From the NCBI GenBank assembly GCA_046349435.1, contig JAXMCI010000010.1, forward strand, positions 142,421 through 206,420: 64,000 bases of DNA, in the 5' to 3' direction. The number at the start of each line of letters is the position of its first letter. Position 1 is the stretch's first letter. A program made the position numbers and the translations under genes. Shown here in pieces: positions 38,200 to 48,848 of this stretch. Origin of the DNA: JAXMCI01 sp046349435. Lineage in GTDB: Bacteria > Pseudomonadota > Alphaproteobacteria > Dongiales > Dongiaceae. The notes under the pieces were generated by a model. The model worked only from the letters and a program-made list of their open reading frames with translations, ran no database searches and had not been told where the DNA came from.

Positions 38200-39591
38200 A
38201 TGCCCGACATCGAACGCTACGACATGCTGGTCCTCGGCAGCGGCGAGGCCGGCAAGTACCTCGCCTGGCACCTCGCCGGCGCCGGCCAGCGGGTGGCGGT
38301 GGTCGAGCGCCGGCTGATCGGCGGCTCCTGCCCGAACACCAACTGCCTGCCGAGCAAGAACGAGATCCGCAGCGCCGCGGTCGCGCACCTCGTGCGCCAC
38401 GCCGAGGCCTTCGGCACGATCGTCGGCGGCGCCAAGCTCGACATGGCCAAGGTGCTGGCGCGCAAGCGGGCGATGGTCGACGGGCTGGTCGCCATGCATC
38501 TCGAGCGCTTCCGGACGAGCGGCGCCGAGCTGGTCATGGGGGCCGGCCGGTTCGTCGCGCCGCGCACGCTCGAGGTCGCGCTGAACGACGGCGGCACGCG
38601 GCGGCTCGCCGCCGGGCGGGTCGTCATCGATGTCGGGACGCACGCGGCGATTCCCGGCGTCCCGGGCCTGGCCGGCGCCGCGCCGCTGACCGCTGTCGAG
38701 GCGCTCGAGCTCGACCGCGTGCCGGAGCACCTGCTGGTGATCGGCGGCGGCTATGTCGGGATGGAGATGGCGCAGGCCTTCCGGCGCTTCGGCAGCCGGG
38801 TGACGCTGGTCGAGCCGGGGCCGCAGATCGCCCGCCGCGAGGATCCCGACGCCGCCGCCGCGCTGCTGGCGCTGCTCCGCGACGAGGGGGTCGACGTCTA
38901 TCTCGACGCCCGCCCGGTCGAGGTCGAGGGTCGCTCTGGCCATGCCGTCCATGTCCGCCTCCACACGCCGGGGGGCGACCCGGTGGTGCCCGCCAGCGAC
39001 ATCCTGGTCGCCGCCGGCCGCATGCCCAACACCCAGGGCATCGGCCTCGACCTGGCCGGCGTGGCGCTCGACGCGCACGGCTTCGTGCAGGTCGACGATC
39101 GCCTGCAGACGACGGCGCCCGGCGTCTGGGCGGTCGGCGAGTGCGCGGGAAGCCCGCAATTCACCCACGCGTCCTACGACGATTTCCGCATCGTCCGCGA
39201 CAATCTCGCCGGCCGCAGCCGGTCGACCCGCGGCCGGCTGGTGCCCTCCTGCCTGTTCACCGACCCGCCCTTCGCCCGCGTCGGCCTGAGCGAAGCCGAG
39301 GCCCGGGCCCGCGGCATCGCCGTCCGCGTCGCCCGGCTGCCGCTGGCGGCGGTGCTGCGGACCCGGACCACCGGCGAGACCCGCGGCTTCATGAAGGCGC
39401 TGGTCGAGGCGGAGGGCGAGCGCATCCTCGGCTTCGCCATGCTGGGGGCCGAGGCGGGGGAGGTGATGGCGGCGGTGCAGACGGCGATGCTGGCCGGCCT
39501 GCCCTATGGCGGGCTGCGCGACGCCGTCCTCGCCCATCCGACCATGGCGGAGGGGCTGGGCCAGCTCTTCGCGGCGGTGCCGGCGCGCTGA
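38200..39591 (+). CDS. Pyridine nucleotide-disulfide oxidoreductase (MerA/Lpd-like)
   Basis: The product has 463 residues from the ATG at 38200, six bases after a GGAGG; the GTG at 38194 lies within the binding site. FAD loop VLGSGEAGKYLAWHL, redox disulfide GGSCPNTNCLPSK (C44/C49), NAD(P) loop LLVIGGGYVGMEMAQAF and the C-terminal dimer interface (AHPTMAEGLGQLF) are intact. True mercuric reductases have an extra C-terminal Cys pair and often an N-terminal HMA domain; neither is here, and no merR or transport genes are near. It may be a general thiol or quinone reductase. Confidence 0.83.
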   Translation: MPDIERYDMLVLGSGEAGKYLAWHLAGAGQRVAVVERRLIGGSCPNTNCLPSKNEIRSAAVAHLVRHAEAFGTIVGGAKLDMAKVLARKRAMVDGLVAMHLERFRTSGAELVMGAGRFVAPRTLEVALNDGGTRRLAAGRVVIDVGTHAAIPGVPGLAGAAPLTAVEALELDRVPEHLLVIGGGYVGMEMAQAFRRFGSRVTLVEPGPQIARREDPDAAAALLALLRDEGVDVYLDARPVEVEGRSGHAVHVRLHTPGGDPVVPASDILVAAGRMPNTQGIGLDLAGVALDAHGFVQVDDRLQTTAPGVWAVGECAGSPQFTHASYDDFRIVRDNLAGRSRSTRGRLVPSCLFTDPPFARVGLSEAEARARGIAVRVARLPLAAVLRTRTTGETRGFMKALVEAEGERILGFAMLGAEAGEVMAAVQTAMLAGLPYGGLRDAVLAHPTMAEGLGQLFAAVPAR

Positions 39592-39623
39592 GCCCGCGCC
39601 CGGCGCCGCGCCAAGTCGCGCCA

Positions 39624-39651
39624 TTGACGGCGTCCGGCGAGCCACTACCAT
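39624..39651 (+). promoter_or_regulatory. Sigma-70-like promoter of parC
   Basis: TTGACG (39624-39629) and TACCAT (39646-39651) are separated by 16 bases and lie about 30 bases upstream of the parC ATG. Confidence 0.5.
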
Positions 39652-39680
39652 CCCGCTGATTCGCCGAGGAAACTCCGCCC

Positions 39681-41918
<2,238 letters not shown>

Positions 41919-41954
41919 CCGGCGACGGGTCAGGGTTCGAGAGGTTGCGTCGGA

Positions 41955-42406
41955 TTCACGCGGAGGCGCGGAGGCGCCGAGGATCGAGCCCATTGACGAT
42001 GCGATGGAGTCCGTCCTTGAGGCGCGGAGCTCCGAAGTTGATCAGCAAGCCGACGGTGAACCCGAGCAGGCGCAGGTAGGTAAGCACTTGCTTGCTGTGG
42101 ACCGGGTTCAGCGCTTCTACGGACTTGATCTCGACGATGACGCACGATTCGACAAGAAGATCGAGTCGCAATGCGTCGGAAAATCGCATTCCATCATACT
42201 CGAACGAGACCATCTTCTGTCGCTCGACCTCGAGCCCGCGCCGCTCGAGATCGCGCGCCAGAACGAGCCTCGTAGACCGATTCCAGCAAGCCCGGCCCCA
42301 GGCCGACATGCAGCTTGTAGGCGGCGTCGATGATCTCGCCTGTGATCACGATCCAGCTCTCTCTGGCATCTGAGTCCCCTCGGCGTCCTCCGCGCCTCCG
42401 CGTGCG
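41955..42406. repeat. Inverted repeats bracketing the GxxExxY locus
   Basis: The left copy at 41955-41983 contains CACGCGGAGGCGCGGAGG. The right copy at 42378-42406 is its inverted counterpart, with CCTCCGCGCCTCCGCGTG-type sequence. The left copy forms the last codons of the gene between them. Related arms occur at 47511-47601. The arrangement is that of a small mobile or REP-like unit. Confidence 0.7.
41956..42349 (-). pseudogene. GxxExxY-family protein, frameshifted
   Basis: Reading from a GTG at 42349 gives ITGEIIDAAYKLHVGLGPG then LLESVYEA, the hallmark G..E..Y motif. An extra base near 42268 moves the rest to the next frame, which reads LARDLERRGLEVERQKMVS, DALRLDLLVESCVIVEIKS and KQVLTYLRLLGFTVGLLINF to the stop at 41956. 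The family has a PDDEXK-like fold (D...EIK seen) and no proven function. Repaired, it would be about 130 residues. Genes of this family often occur in several copies per genome flanked by repeats, as here. Confidence 0.75.
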
Positions 42407-42453
42407 AAAATAATCGGCCTCATCAACCGCACCGCGTCAACCGGAGAGCCCCG

Positions 42454-43080
42454 ATGACGCGCGGTGTGTTCGTCACCGGCACCGATACCGGCGTGGGCAA
42501 GACGGTGGTCGCCGCGGCGCTGGTGCGGGCGTGGGGCGGGAGCTACTGGAAGCCGGCGCAGACCGGGCTGGCCGACGGCGACGACGACACGGCGACGGTG
42601 ACGCGGCTGGCCAGGCTGCCGCCGGGGCGGGTGGCGCCGCCGGCCTGTGCGCTGCAGGCGCCGCTGTCGCCGGCGGCGGCGGCGGCGCTGGAGGGGACCA
42701 CCGTCGACTTCGCGCGGCTCGCGGCGCTGCCGGCGCTGCCCGAGCCGCTCGTGGTCGAAGGGGCGGGCGGGGTGCTGGTGCCGCTCGACGGCGAGCGGCT
42801 GATGGTCGACCTGATGGCGCGGCTCGGGCTGCCGGTGCTGCTGGTCGCGCGCAGCACGCTCGGCACCATCAACCACAGCCTGCTCAGCCTCGAGGCGCTG
42901 CGCGCCCGTGGCCTTGCCGTCGCCGGCATCGTGATGAGCGGGCCGCGCAATCCCGGCAATCGCGCGGCGCTGGAGCAGCATGGCCGCGTGCGCGTGCTGG
43001 CCGAGCTGCCGCACATGGCGCCGCTCGACCTATCCGCGCTCGCCGCGCTGCTGCCGCCGCTCGCCGAGGTGCTGCCGTGA
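42454..43080 (+). CDS. bioD: Dethiobiotin synthase
   Basis: The product has 208 residues. The P-loop FVTGTDTGVGKT occupies residues 6-17, the substrate Lys is in SYWKPAQTGL, and the VEGAGGVLVPL block is present. It closes the ureido ring of dethiobiotin from 7,8-diaminopelargonate, CO2 and ATP. It is first in a tightly coupled bioD-bioA-bioB operon; bioA starts within its stop (GTGA). Confidence 0.93.
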   Translation: MTRGVFVTGTDTGVGKTVVAAALVRAWGGSYWKPAQTGLADGDDDTATVTRLARLPPGRVAPPACALQAPLSPAAAAALEGTTVDFARLAALPALPEPLVVEGAGGVLVPLDGERLMVDLMARLGLPVLLVARSTLGTINHSLLSLEALRARGLAVAGIVMSGPRNPGNRAALEQHGRVRVLAELPHMAPLDLSALAALLPPLAEVLP

Positions 43081-44399
43081 CCGACACCGAGGCGCTGCTG
43101 GCGCTCGATCGCCGGCATGTCTGGCATCCCTTCACCCAGGCCGGCACGGCGGCGCCGCCGATCCCGGTCGCCTCGGCGCGTGGCTGCAAGCTGACCGCGA
43201 CGGACGGGCGCGAGTATCTCGACCTCATCTCCTCCTGGTGGGTCACCCTGCACGGCCATGCCGAGCCGACGATCGCCGCGGCGATCGCGCGCCAGGCGGC
43301 GACGCTGGAGCAGGTGATCTTCGCCGGCTTCACCCACGCGCCGGCGGTCGAGGTGGCGCGCCGCCTGGCCGGCATCCTGCCGCCGGGCCTGGAGCGGGTG
43401 TTCTACTCCGACGACGGCTCGACCGCGGTCGAGGTCGCCCTCAAGCTCGCCTGGCAGTACTGGCGCAACCGCGGCGAGGAGCGCGGCCGCTTCCTCTGCT
43501 TCGAGGGCGGCTATCACGGCGACACGGTGGGCGCCATGTCGGTCGGCGCCAGCTCGGGCTTCTACGCGCCGTTCCGCGCGCTGCTCTTCCCGGTCGACAC
43601 GCTGCCCTATCCCGCGACCTGGGACGGCGACCCGGAGGTCGAGGCCAAGGAGGCGGCGAGCCTCGCCGCGCTCGACGGCTGGCTGAAGCGCCACGCGGCC
43701 GACGCCGCGGCGATGATCCTCGAGCCGCTGGTCCAGGGCGCCGCCGGCATGCGCATGTGCCGGCCGTCCTTCCTGGCGGCGCTGGCGGCGCGGCTGGCGG
43801 CCGCCGGCGTGCTGCTGATCGCCGACGAGGTGATGACCGGCTTCGGCCGCACCGGCGCGCTGTTCGCCAGCGCCAGGGCCGGCATCGCGCCGGACATCGT
43901 CTGCCTCTCCAAGGGGCTGACCGGCGGCTTCCTGCCGCTCGCCGCGACGGTCTGCCGGGAGCCGATCTACGAGGCCTTCCTCGGCGCCGATTTCGGCCGC
44001 GCCTTCGCGCACGGCCATTCCTTCACCGCCAACCCGCTCGGCTGCGCCGCCGCGCTCGCCTCGCTCGACCTGCTGCAGGCGCCTGCCATGGCCGGGCGGC
44101 TCGCCGCCATCGAGGCGCAGCATGTCAGCCGCATGGCGGGGCTGGCGGCGGTTCCCGGGCTGACGCGGCCGCGCGTCTGTGGCACGATCGCGGCGATCGA
44201 CTTCGCGGGGGCGGAGGGCTACACCGCCGCGCTCGGGCCGCGCCTGGCTCGCTTCTTCCTGGCGCGCGGGCTGCTCTTGCGGCCGCTCGGGCCGGTGGTC
44301 TACATCCTGCCGCCCTATTGCATAGGGGAGGACGAGCTCGACCGGGCCTATGATGCGGTCGAGGAGGCCGCCGCCAACATCGCTCGAGAGGGGACATGA
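43077..44399 (+). CDS. bioA: Adenosylmethionine-8-amino-7-oxononanoate aminotransferase
   Basis: The product has 440 residues from the GTG at 43077. It has HVWHPFTQ at the start, ISSWWVTLHGH, PLP-binding FYSDDGSTAVE, IADEVMTGFGRTG and the Schiff-base Lys K279 in LSKGLTGGFLPL. It uses SAM as amino donor to make 7,8-diaminopelargonate, the BioD substrate. It is coupled by four-base overlaps to the genes on both sides. Confidence 0.93.
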   Translation: MTDTEALLALDRRHVWHPFTQAGTAAPPIPVASARGCKLTATDGREYLDLISSWWVTLHGHAEPTIAAAIARQAATLEQVIFAGFTHAPAVEVARRLAGILPPGLERVFYSDDGSTAVEVALKLAWQYWRNRGEERGRFLCFEGGYHGDTVGAMSVGASSGFYAPFRALLFPVDTLPYPATWDGDPEVEAKEAASLAALDGWLKRHAADAAAMILEPLVQGAAGMRMCRPSFLAALAARLAAAGVLLIADEVMTGFGRTGALFASARAGIAPDIVCLSKGLTGGFLPLAATVCREPIYEAFLGADFGRAFAHGHSFTANPLGCAAALASLDLLQAPAMAGRLAAIEAQHVSRMAGLAAVPGLTRPRVCGTIAAIDFAGAEGYTAALGPRLARFFLARGLLLRPLGPVVYILPPYCIGEDELDRAYDAVEEAAANIAREGT

Positions 44400-45382
44400 C
44401 CAGCACCGCAGCCCTTGCCGCCCGCCCCGCCGAGATGCCGGCGCCACGCCCGGACTGGACGCGCGACGAGATCGAGGCGCTGTTCGCGCTGCCGCTGATG
44501 GACCTGCTGCACCGCGCCCAGGAGGTTCACCGCCGGCATTTCGACCCCAACCGGATCCAGCTCAGCACGCTGCTCAGCATCAAGACCGGCGGCTGCCCGG
44601 AGGACTGCAAGTACTGCGCCCAGAGCGTCAAGTTCGAGACCGGGCTGTCGGCCGGCAAGCTGATGGGCGCCGAGGCGGTGCGCGAGGCGGCGGTCAAGGC
44701 CAAGGAGGCCGGCGCCGCCCGCTTCTGCATGGGCGCGGCCTGGCGCTCGCTCAACGACCGCGACGTGCCGCGGGTGGCCGCCATCATCGGCGAGGTCAAG
44801 GCGCTCGGGCTCGAGACCTGCATGACGCTCGGCATGCTGACGCCGCAGCAGGCCGGCGCGCTGAAGGAGGCCGGGCTCGACTACTACAACCACAATCTCG
44901 ACACCTCGCCGGAGTTCTACGACCGCATCGTCTCGACCCGCTGCTACCAGGACCGGCTCGACACCCTGTCGGCGGTGCGCGAGGCCGGCATCAAGGTCTG
45001 CTGCGGCGGCATCATCGGCATGGGCGAGGGGCGCGAGGATCGCGCCGGCCTGCTGCTGACGCTGGCCAATCTCGACCCGCATCCGGAGAGCGTGCCGATC
45101 AACCTGCTGGTGCCGATCGACGGCACGCCGCTCGGCGACACCCCGCCGCTCGACCCGTTCGAGCTGGTGCGGACCATCGCCGTGGCGCGCATCCTGATGC
45201 CCTCGGCCTGGCTCCGGCTCTCCGCCGGGCGGCGCAGCCTGCCCGACGAGGGCCAGGCGCTGTGCTTCTATGCCGGCGCCAACTCGATCTTCTACGGCGA
45301 CCGCCTGCTCACCACGGGCAACCCGGACCACGAGAAGGACCTCGTCCTGTTCGACCGATTGGGACTGCAGCCGGAGGCCTGA
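44396..45382 (+). CDS. bioB: Biotin synthase
   Basis: The product has 328 residues. The radical-SAM motif CPEDCKYC gives C67, C71 and C74. The NHNLDTSPEFY and CCGGIIGMGEGREDR blocks are typical of BioB. It inserts sulfur into dethiobiotin. bioF, bioC or bioH equivalents are not nearby, so pimeloyl and KAPA synthesis must be encoded elsewhere. Confidence 0.94.
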   Translation: MTSTAALAARPAEMPAPRPDWTRDEIEALFALPLMDLLHRAQEVHRRHFDPNRIQLSTLLSIKTGGCPEDCKYCAQSVKFETGLSAGKLMGAEAVREAAVKAKEAGAARFCMGAAWRSLNDRDVPRVAAIIGEVKALGLETCMTLGMLTPQQAGALKEAGLDYYNHNLDTSPEFYDRIVSTRCYQDRLDTLSAVREAGIKVCCGGIIGMGEGREDRAGLLLTLANLDPHPESVPINLLVPIDGTPLGDTPPLDPFELVRTIAVARILMPSAWLRLSAGRRSLPDEGQALCFYAGANSIFYGDRLLTTGNPDHEKDLVLFDRLGLQPEA

Positions 45383-45417
45383 GGGCCCCGGCCACCGAAA
45401 CGGGAGGCTGCGCGACG

Positions 45418-45972
45418 ATGGGCCTGCTGCTGGCGATCAGCCGCGGCATCGACCGGCTGAACCTGGCGATCGGCCAGCTCGTCTCCTGGCTGGTGCTGGC
45501 GGCGGTGCTGATCAGCGCCGGCAACGCGCTGGTGCGCTACATCTTCAGCAACAGCTCGAACGCCTGGCTCGAGATCCAGTGGTACCTGTTCTCGGCGGTC
45601 TTCCTGCTCTGCGCCGGCTACACCCTGCTGCGCAACGAGCATGTCCGCATCGACGTGGTGGCCGGCAAGCTGTCGGCGCGCGCCCAGGCCTGGATCGACG
45701 TCGTCGGCTCGCTGCTCTTCCTGCTGCCGATGGCGCTGATCATCTTCTGGCTGTCCTGGCCGTCGGTGATCGACAGCTATGAGCGGCACGAGATGTCGGG
45801 CGATGCCGGCGGGCTGCTGCGCTGGCCGGTCAAGCTGCTGATCCCGGTGGGCTTCGCGCTGCTGGCCCTGCAGGGCATCTCGGAGCTGATCAAGCGCATC
45901 GCCTTCCTCGCCGGCCGCATCCCCGACCCGCGGCCGCGCGCCGCCGCCGGCCATTCGGATCCGCCGGCATGA
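45418..45972 (+). CDS. dctQ: TRAP transporter small membrane subunit (DctQ)
   Basis: The product has 184 residues with four membrane helices. The DctQ motif NSSNAWLEIQWYLFSAVFLL and RNEHVRIDVV are clear. It joins the large subunit and binds the periplasmic receptor. The start lies 35 bases after bioB, so it may be partly co-transcribed with the biotin genes. It overlaps dctM by four bases (ATGA). Confidence 0.9.
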   Translation: MGLLLAISRGIDRLNLAIGQLVSWLVLAAVLISAGNALVRYIFSNSSNAWLEIQWYLFSAVFLLCAGYTLLRNEHVRIDVVAGKLSARAQAWIDVVGSLLFLLPMALIIFWLSWPSVIDSYERHEMSGDAGGLLRWPVKLLIPVGFALLALQGISELIKRIAFLAGRIPDPRPRAAAGHSDPPA

Positions 45973-47426
45973 CCGCCTTCCTCGCCGCCAATCTCGGGCC
46001 GCTGATGTTCGTGGCCCTGGTGGTCCTGCTGCTGCTCGGCTACCCCGTCGCCTTCGCGCTCGCCGCCAACGGCCTGCTGTTCGGCTTCCTCGCCATCGAT
46101 CTCGGCATCTTCGGGCCGGAGCTGCTGCAGGCGCTCCCGGACCGCGTCTTCGGGATCATGCGCAACGACACGCTGCTCGCCATCCCCTTCTTCACCTTCA
46201 TGGGGCTGATCCTCGAGCGCAGCGGCATGGCCGAGGACCTGCTCGACACCATCGGCCAGCTCTTCGGGCCGGTGCGCGGCGGGCTCGCCTTCGCGGTGAT
46301 CTTCGTCGGCGCGCTGCTTGCCGCCACCACCGGCGTGGTCGCCGCCTCGGTGATCTCGATGGGGCTGATCTCGCTGCCCATCATGCTGCGCTACGGCTAC
46401 GATCGCAGCCTGGCGAGCGGCGTCATCGCCGCCTCGGGCACGCTCGCCCAGATCATCCCGCCGAGCCTGGTGCTGATCGTGCTCGCCGACCAGCTCGGCC
46501 GCTCGGTCGGCGACATGTATGCCGGGGCGCTGACGCCCGGGCTGGTGCTGACCGGCCTCTACGCCCTCTACATCCTGGGCGTCGCGCTGTTCCGCCCGAA
46601 GCGCGCCCCGGCCCTGCCGCCGGAGGCTCGCTCGCTGCGCGGCATGGCGCTGCTCAGCCGCGTCGTCTTCTCGCTGCTGCCGCCGCTGATCCTGATCTTC
46701 CTGGTGCTCGGCACCATCTTCATCGGCGTCGCCACCCCGACCGAGGGCGGCGCCATGGGGGCCACCGGCGCGCTGATCCTCGCGCTGCTCAACCGGCGGC
46801 TCGACTGGAGCCTGCTGCGCCAGGCGATGGACACCACGGCGAAGCTCTCCGCCTTCGTCATCTTTATCCTGATCGGCTCGACCGTCTTCACGCTGACCTT
46901 CCGCGGCGTGGACGGCGATCTCTGGGTCGACCATCTGCTGACCAGCCTGCCGGGCGGCGAGCTGGGCTTCCTCATCGTCGTCAACCTGATGGTCTTCCTG
47001 CTCGCCTTCTTCCTCGACTTCTTCGAGCTCGCCTTCATCGTCGTGCCGCTGCTGGCGCCGGTGGCCGCCAAGCTCGGCATCGACCTGATCTGGTTCGGGG
47101 TGCTGCTCGGGGTCAACATGCAGACCTCCTTCATGCACCCGCCCTTCGGCTTCGCGCTGTTCTTCCTGCGCAGCGTCGCGCCGTCCGGCACCTATCTCGA
47201 CAAGGTCACCGGGCGGAAGATGGAGGGCGTCACCACCGCCCAGATCTACTGGGGCGCGGTCCCCTTCGTGATCATCCAGGTCATCATGGTGGCGATCGTG
47301 ATCGCCTTCCCCAGCCTGGTGCTTGGCGGCCTGCACAACGGCCCGGTGCAGAACCCCGACGACATCAAGATCGACATGCCGGCCCCCGACATGGCGCCGA
47401 CCGACGCGCCGATCGAGATCAAGTAG
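45969..47426 (+). CDS. dctM: TRAP transporter large membrane subunit (DctM)
   Basis: The product has 485 residues with about twelve helices. Conserved blocks include FALAANGLLFGFLAI, NDTLLAIPFFTFMGLILERSG, ATTGVVAASVISMGLISLP and QIIPPSLVLIVLADQLG. It drives Na+-coupled uptake of a small carboxylate or similar substrate delivered by a binding protein. The two TakP-like receptors on the opposite strand are the likely partners. Confidence 0.92.
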   Translation: MTAFLAANLGPLMFVALVVLLLLGYPVAFALAANGLLFGFLAIDLGIFGPELLQALPDRVFGIMRNDTLLAIPFFTFMGLILERSGMAEDLLDTIGQLFGPVRGGLAFAVIFVGALLAATTGVVAASVISMGLISLPIMLRYGYDRSLASGVIAASGTLAQIIPPSLVLIVLADQLGRSVGDMYAGALTPGLVLTGLYALYILGVALFRPKRAPALPPEARSLRGMALLSRVVFSLLPPLILIFLVLGTIFIGVATPTEGGAMGATGALILALLNRRLDWSLLRQAMDTTAKLSAFVIFILIGSTVFTLTFRGVDGDLWVDHLLTSLPGGELGFLIVVNLMVFLLAFFLDFFELAFIVVPLLAPVAAKLGIDLIWFGVLLGVNMQTSFMHPPFGFALFFLRSVAPSGTYLDKVTGRKMEGVTTAQIYWGAVPFVIIQVIMVAIVIAFPSLVLGGLHNGPVQNPDDIKIDMPAPDMAPTDAPIEIK

Positions 47427-47510
47427 ACCCGCAGCCCGCCACCCTCGTCCGAGCCTGTCGAAGCGTGAGGACCGCGCTGCAGCGCCGGCGCGGGCGGACA
47501 GGCAGCATGA

Positions 47511-47601
47511 TTGGCACGCGGAGACGCGGAGGCCGCGGAGGTGTGCACCGGCCAGTCCAGTGCACCTCTTCTCTGCGGCTCCGCGCCTCCGCGTGAACCA
47601 A
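47511..47601. repeat. Imperfect palindrome related to the GxxExxY-flanking repeats
   Basis: The left arm TTGGCACGCGGAGACGCG and onward pairs with a right arm ending GCGCCTCCGCGTGAACCAA, across a short centre near 47550. The arms share the CACGCGGAGGCGCGGAG core with the repeats at 41955 and 42378, but no gene lies between them. It occupies the convergent gap between dctM and the TRAP receptor gene and could also serve as a transcription stop. Confidence 0.7.
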
Positions 47602-47636
47602 GCAACCTCTCCGCCGCGCCGCCCTCGCCGGCAGTA

Positions 47637-48746
47637 TTACTTCTGCGCCGCCTGCTGGCTGTAGACGTAGTTGTCGAAGGTGTTCTCGGCGACGCGGAAC
47701 CAGAGATACTCCTCCTGGCGGAACGGCTTCCAGGCGTCGTAGATCTTCTTGAACTTCGGGTTGGCCGCCGCGGTCTCGTCATAGAGCTCGTAGGCCGCCT
47801 TGTAGCAGGCGCCGAGGATCTCGCGGCTGTAGCCCTTGAGCACCGTGCCGTTGGCGACCAGCCGCTTGAGGGCGGCCGGATTCTGCGCGTCGTACTTGGC
47901 CAGCATCATGCTGTTGGCCTGCGCCGCCGCCGCCTCGAGGACCGCCTGGTAGCTCTTCGGCAGCTTCTGCCACTGCTCCAGGTTGACCAGCATCGAGAGC
48001 TGGGCGCAGCCCTCCCACCAGCCGGGGTAGTAGTAGTACTTGGCGACCTTGTTGAACCCCAGCTTCTCGTCGTCATAGGGCCCGACCCACTCGGCCGCGT
48101 CGATCGTGCCCTTCTCCAGCGCCGGGTAGATGTCGCCGCCCGGGATCTGCTGCGGCACCACCCCGAGCTTGGCCAGCACCTTGCCCGCGAAGCCGCCGAT
48201 GCGGAACTTCAGGCCGCTGAGGTCGGCCGGCGTCTTGATCTCCTTGCGGAACCAGCCGCCCATCTGCGTCCCGGTCTGGCCGGCCGGGAAGTTGATGATG
48301 TTGTAGTCCTTGTAGAACTCCTGCATCAGCTGCAGCCCGCCGCCGCGATACATCCAGGCCAGCTGCTGGCGGGTGTTGAGGCCGAACGGTATCGCCGTGT
48401 CGAAGGCGAAGGTCGGGTCCTTGCCGACGAAGTAGTAGCTGGCGGTGTGGCCGAGCTCGACCGTGTTCTTCTGCACCGCGTCGACCACCTGGAAGGCGGG
48501 CACGATCTCGCCGGCCGCGAAGGGGCGGATCTGGAACTTGCCGTCGGTCATCGCCTCGACGTACTTCGCGATGTCGTCCGCTCCGCCGTAGATCGTGTCG
48601 AGGCTCTTCGGGAAGCTCGAGGCCAGCCGCCACTTGATCTCCGGCATCGACTGCGCGATGGCCGGCGCCGGCAGGCTTGCGGCGAGCGCGGCGGGCGCCG
48701 CAATGGCGGCCCCTCCGACGAATTGGCGGCGTCCGATCTTGCGCAT
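47637..48746 (-). CDS. dctP: TRAP substrate-binding protein (TakP-like), copy 1
   Basis: The product has 369 residues. A Tat signal is visible (MRKIGRRQFVGG then a hydrophobic stretch to AIAQ, cleavage near residue 32). The mature part carries LASSFPKSLDTIYGGADDI, GTQMGGWFRKEIKT, KFRIGGFAGKVLAKLG and DAAEWVGPYDDEKLGF, the pattern of TakP/SmoM-type receptors. TakP binds 2-oxo acids with a cation; related proteins bind polyols. It is downstream of a close paralogue and convergent with dctQM. Confidence 0.9.
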   Translation of the reverse strand: MRKIGRRQFVGGAAIAAPAALAASLPAPAIAQSMPEIKWRLASSFPKSLDTIYGGADDIAKYVEAMTDGKFQIRPFAAGEIVPAFQVVDAVQKNTVELGHTASYYFVGKDPTFAFDTAIPFGLNTRQQLAWMYRGGGLQLMQEFYKDYNIINFPAGQTGTQMGGWFRKEIKTPADLSGLKFRIGGFAGKVLAKLGVVPQQIPGGDIYPALEKGTIDAAEWVGPYDDEKLGFNKVAKYYYYPGWWEGCAQLSMLVNLEQWQKLPKSYQAVLEAAAAQANSMMLAKYDAQNPAALKRLVANGTVLKGYSREILGACYKAAYELYDETAAANPKFKKIYDAWKPFRQEEYLWFRVAENTFDNYVYSQQAAQK

Positions 48747-48848
48747 GGTCCCTCCCTGGTGGATCGATTGCTTGCGGCGCGCGGGCCCGTGCGCCGCCGC
48801 AACCCTAAGCCAACCCCCGGGACCCGAACAAGGGCCGCCGGCGCCCTC

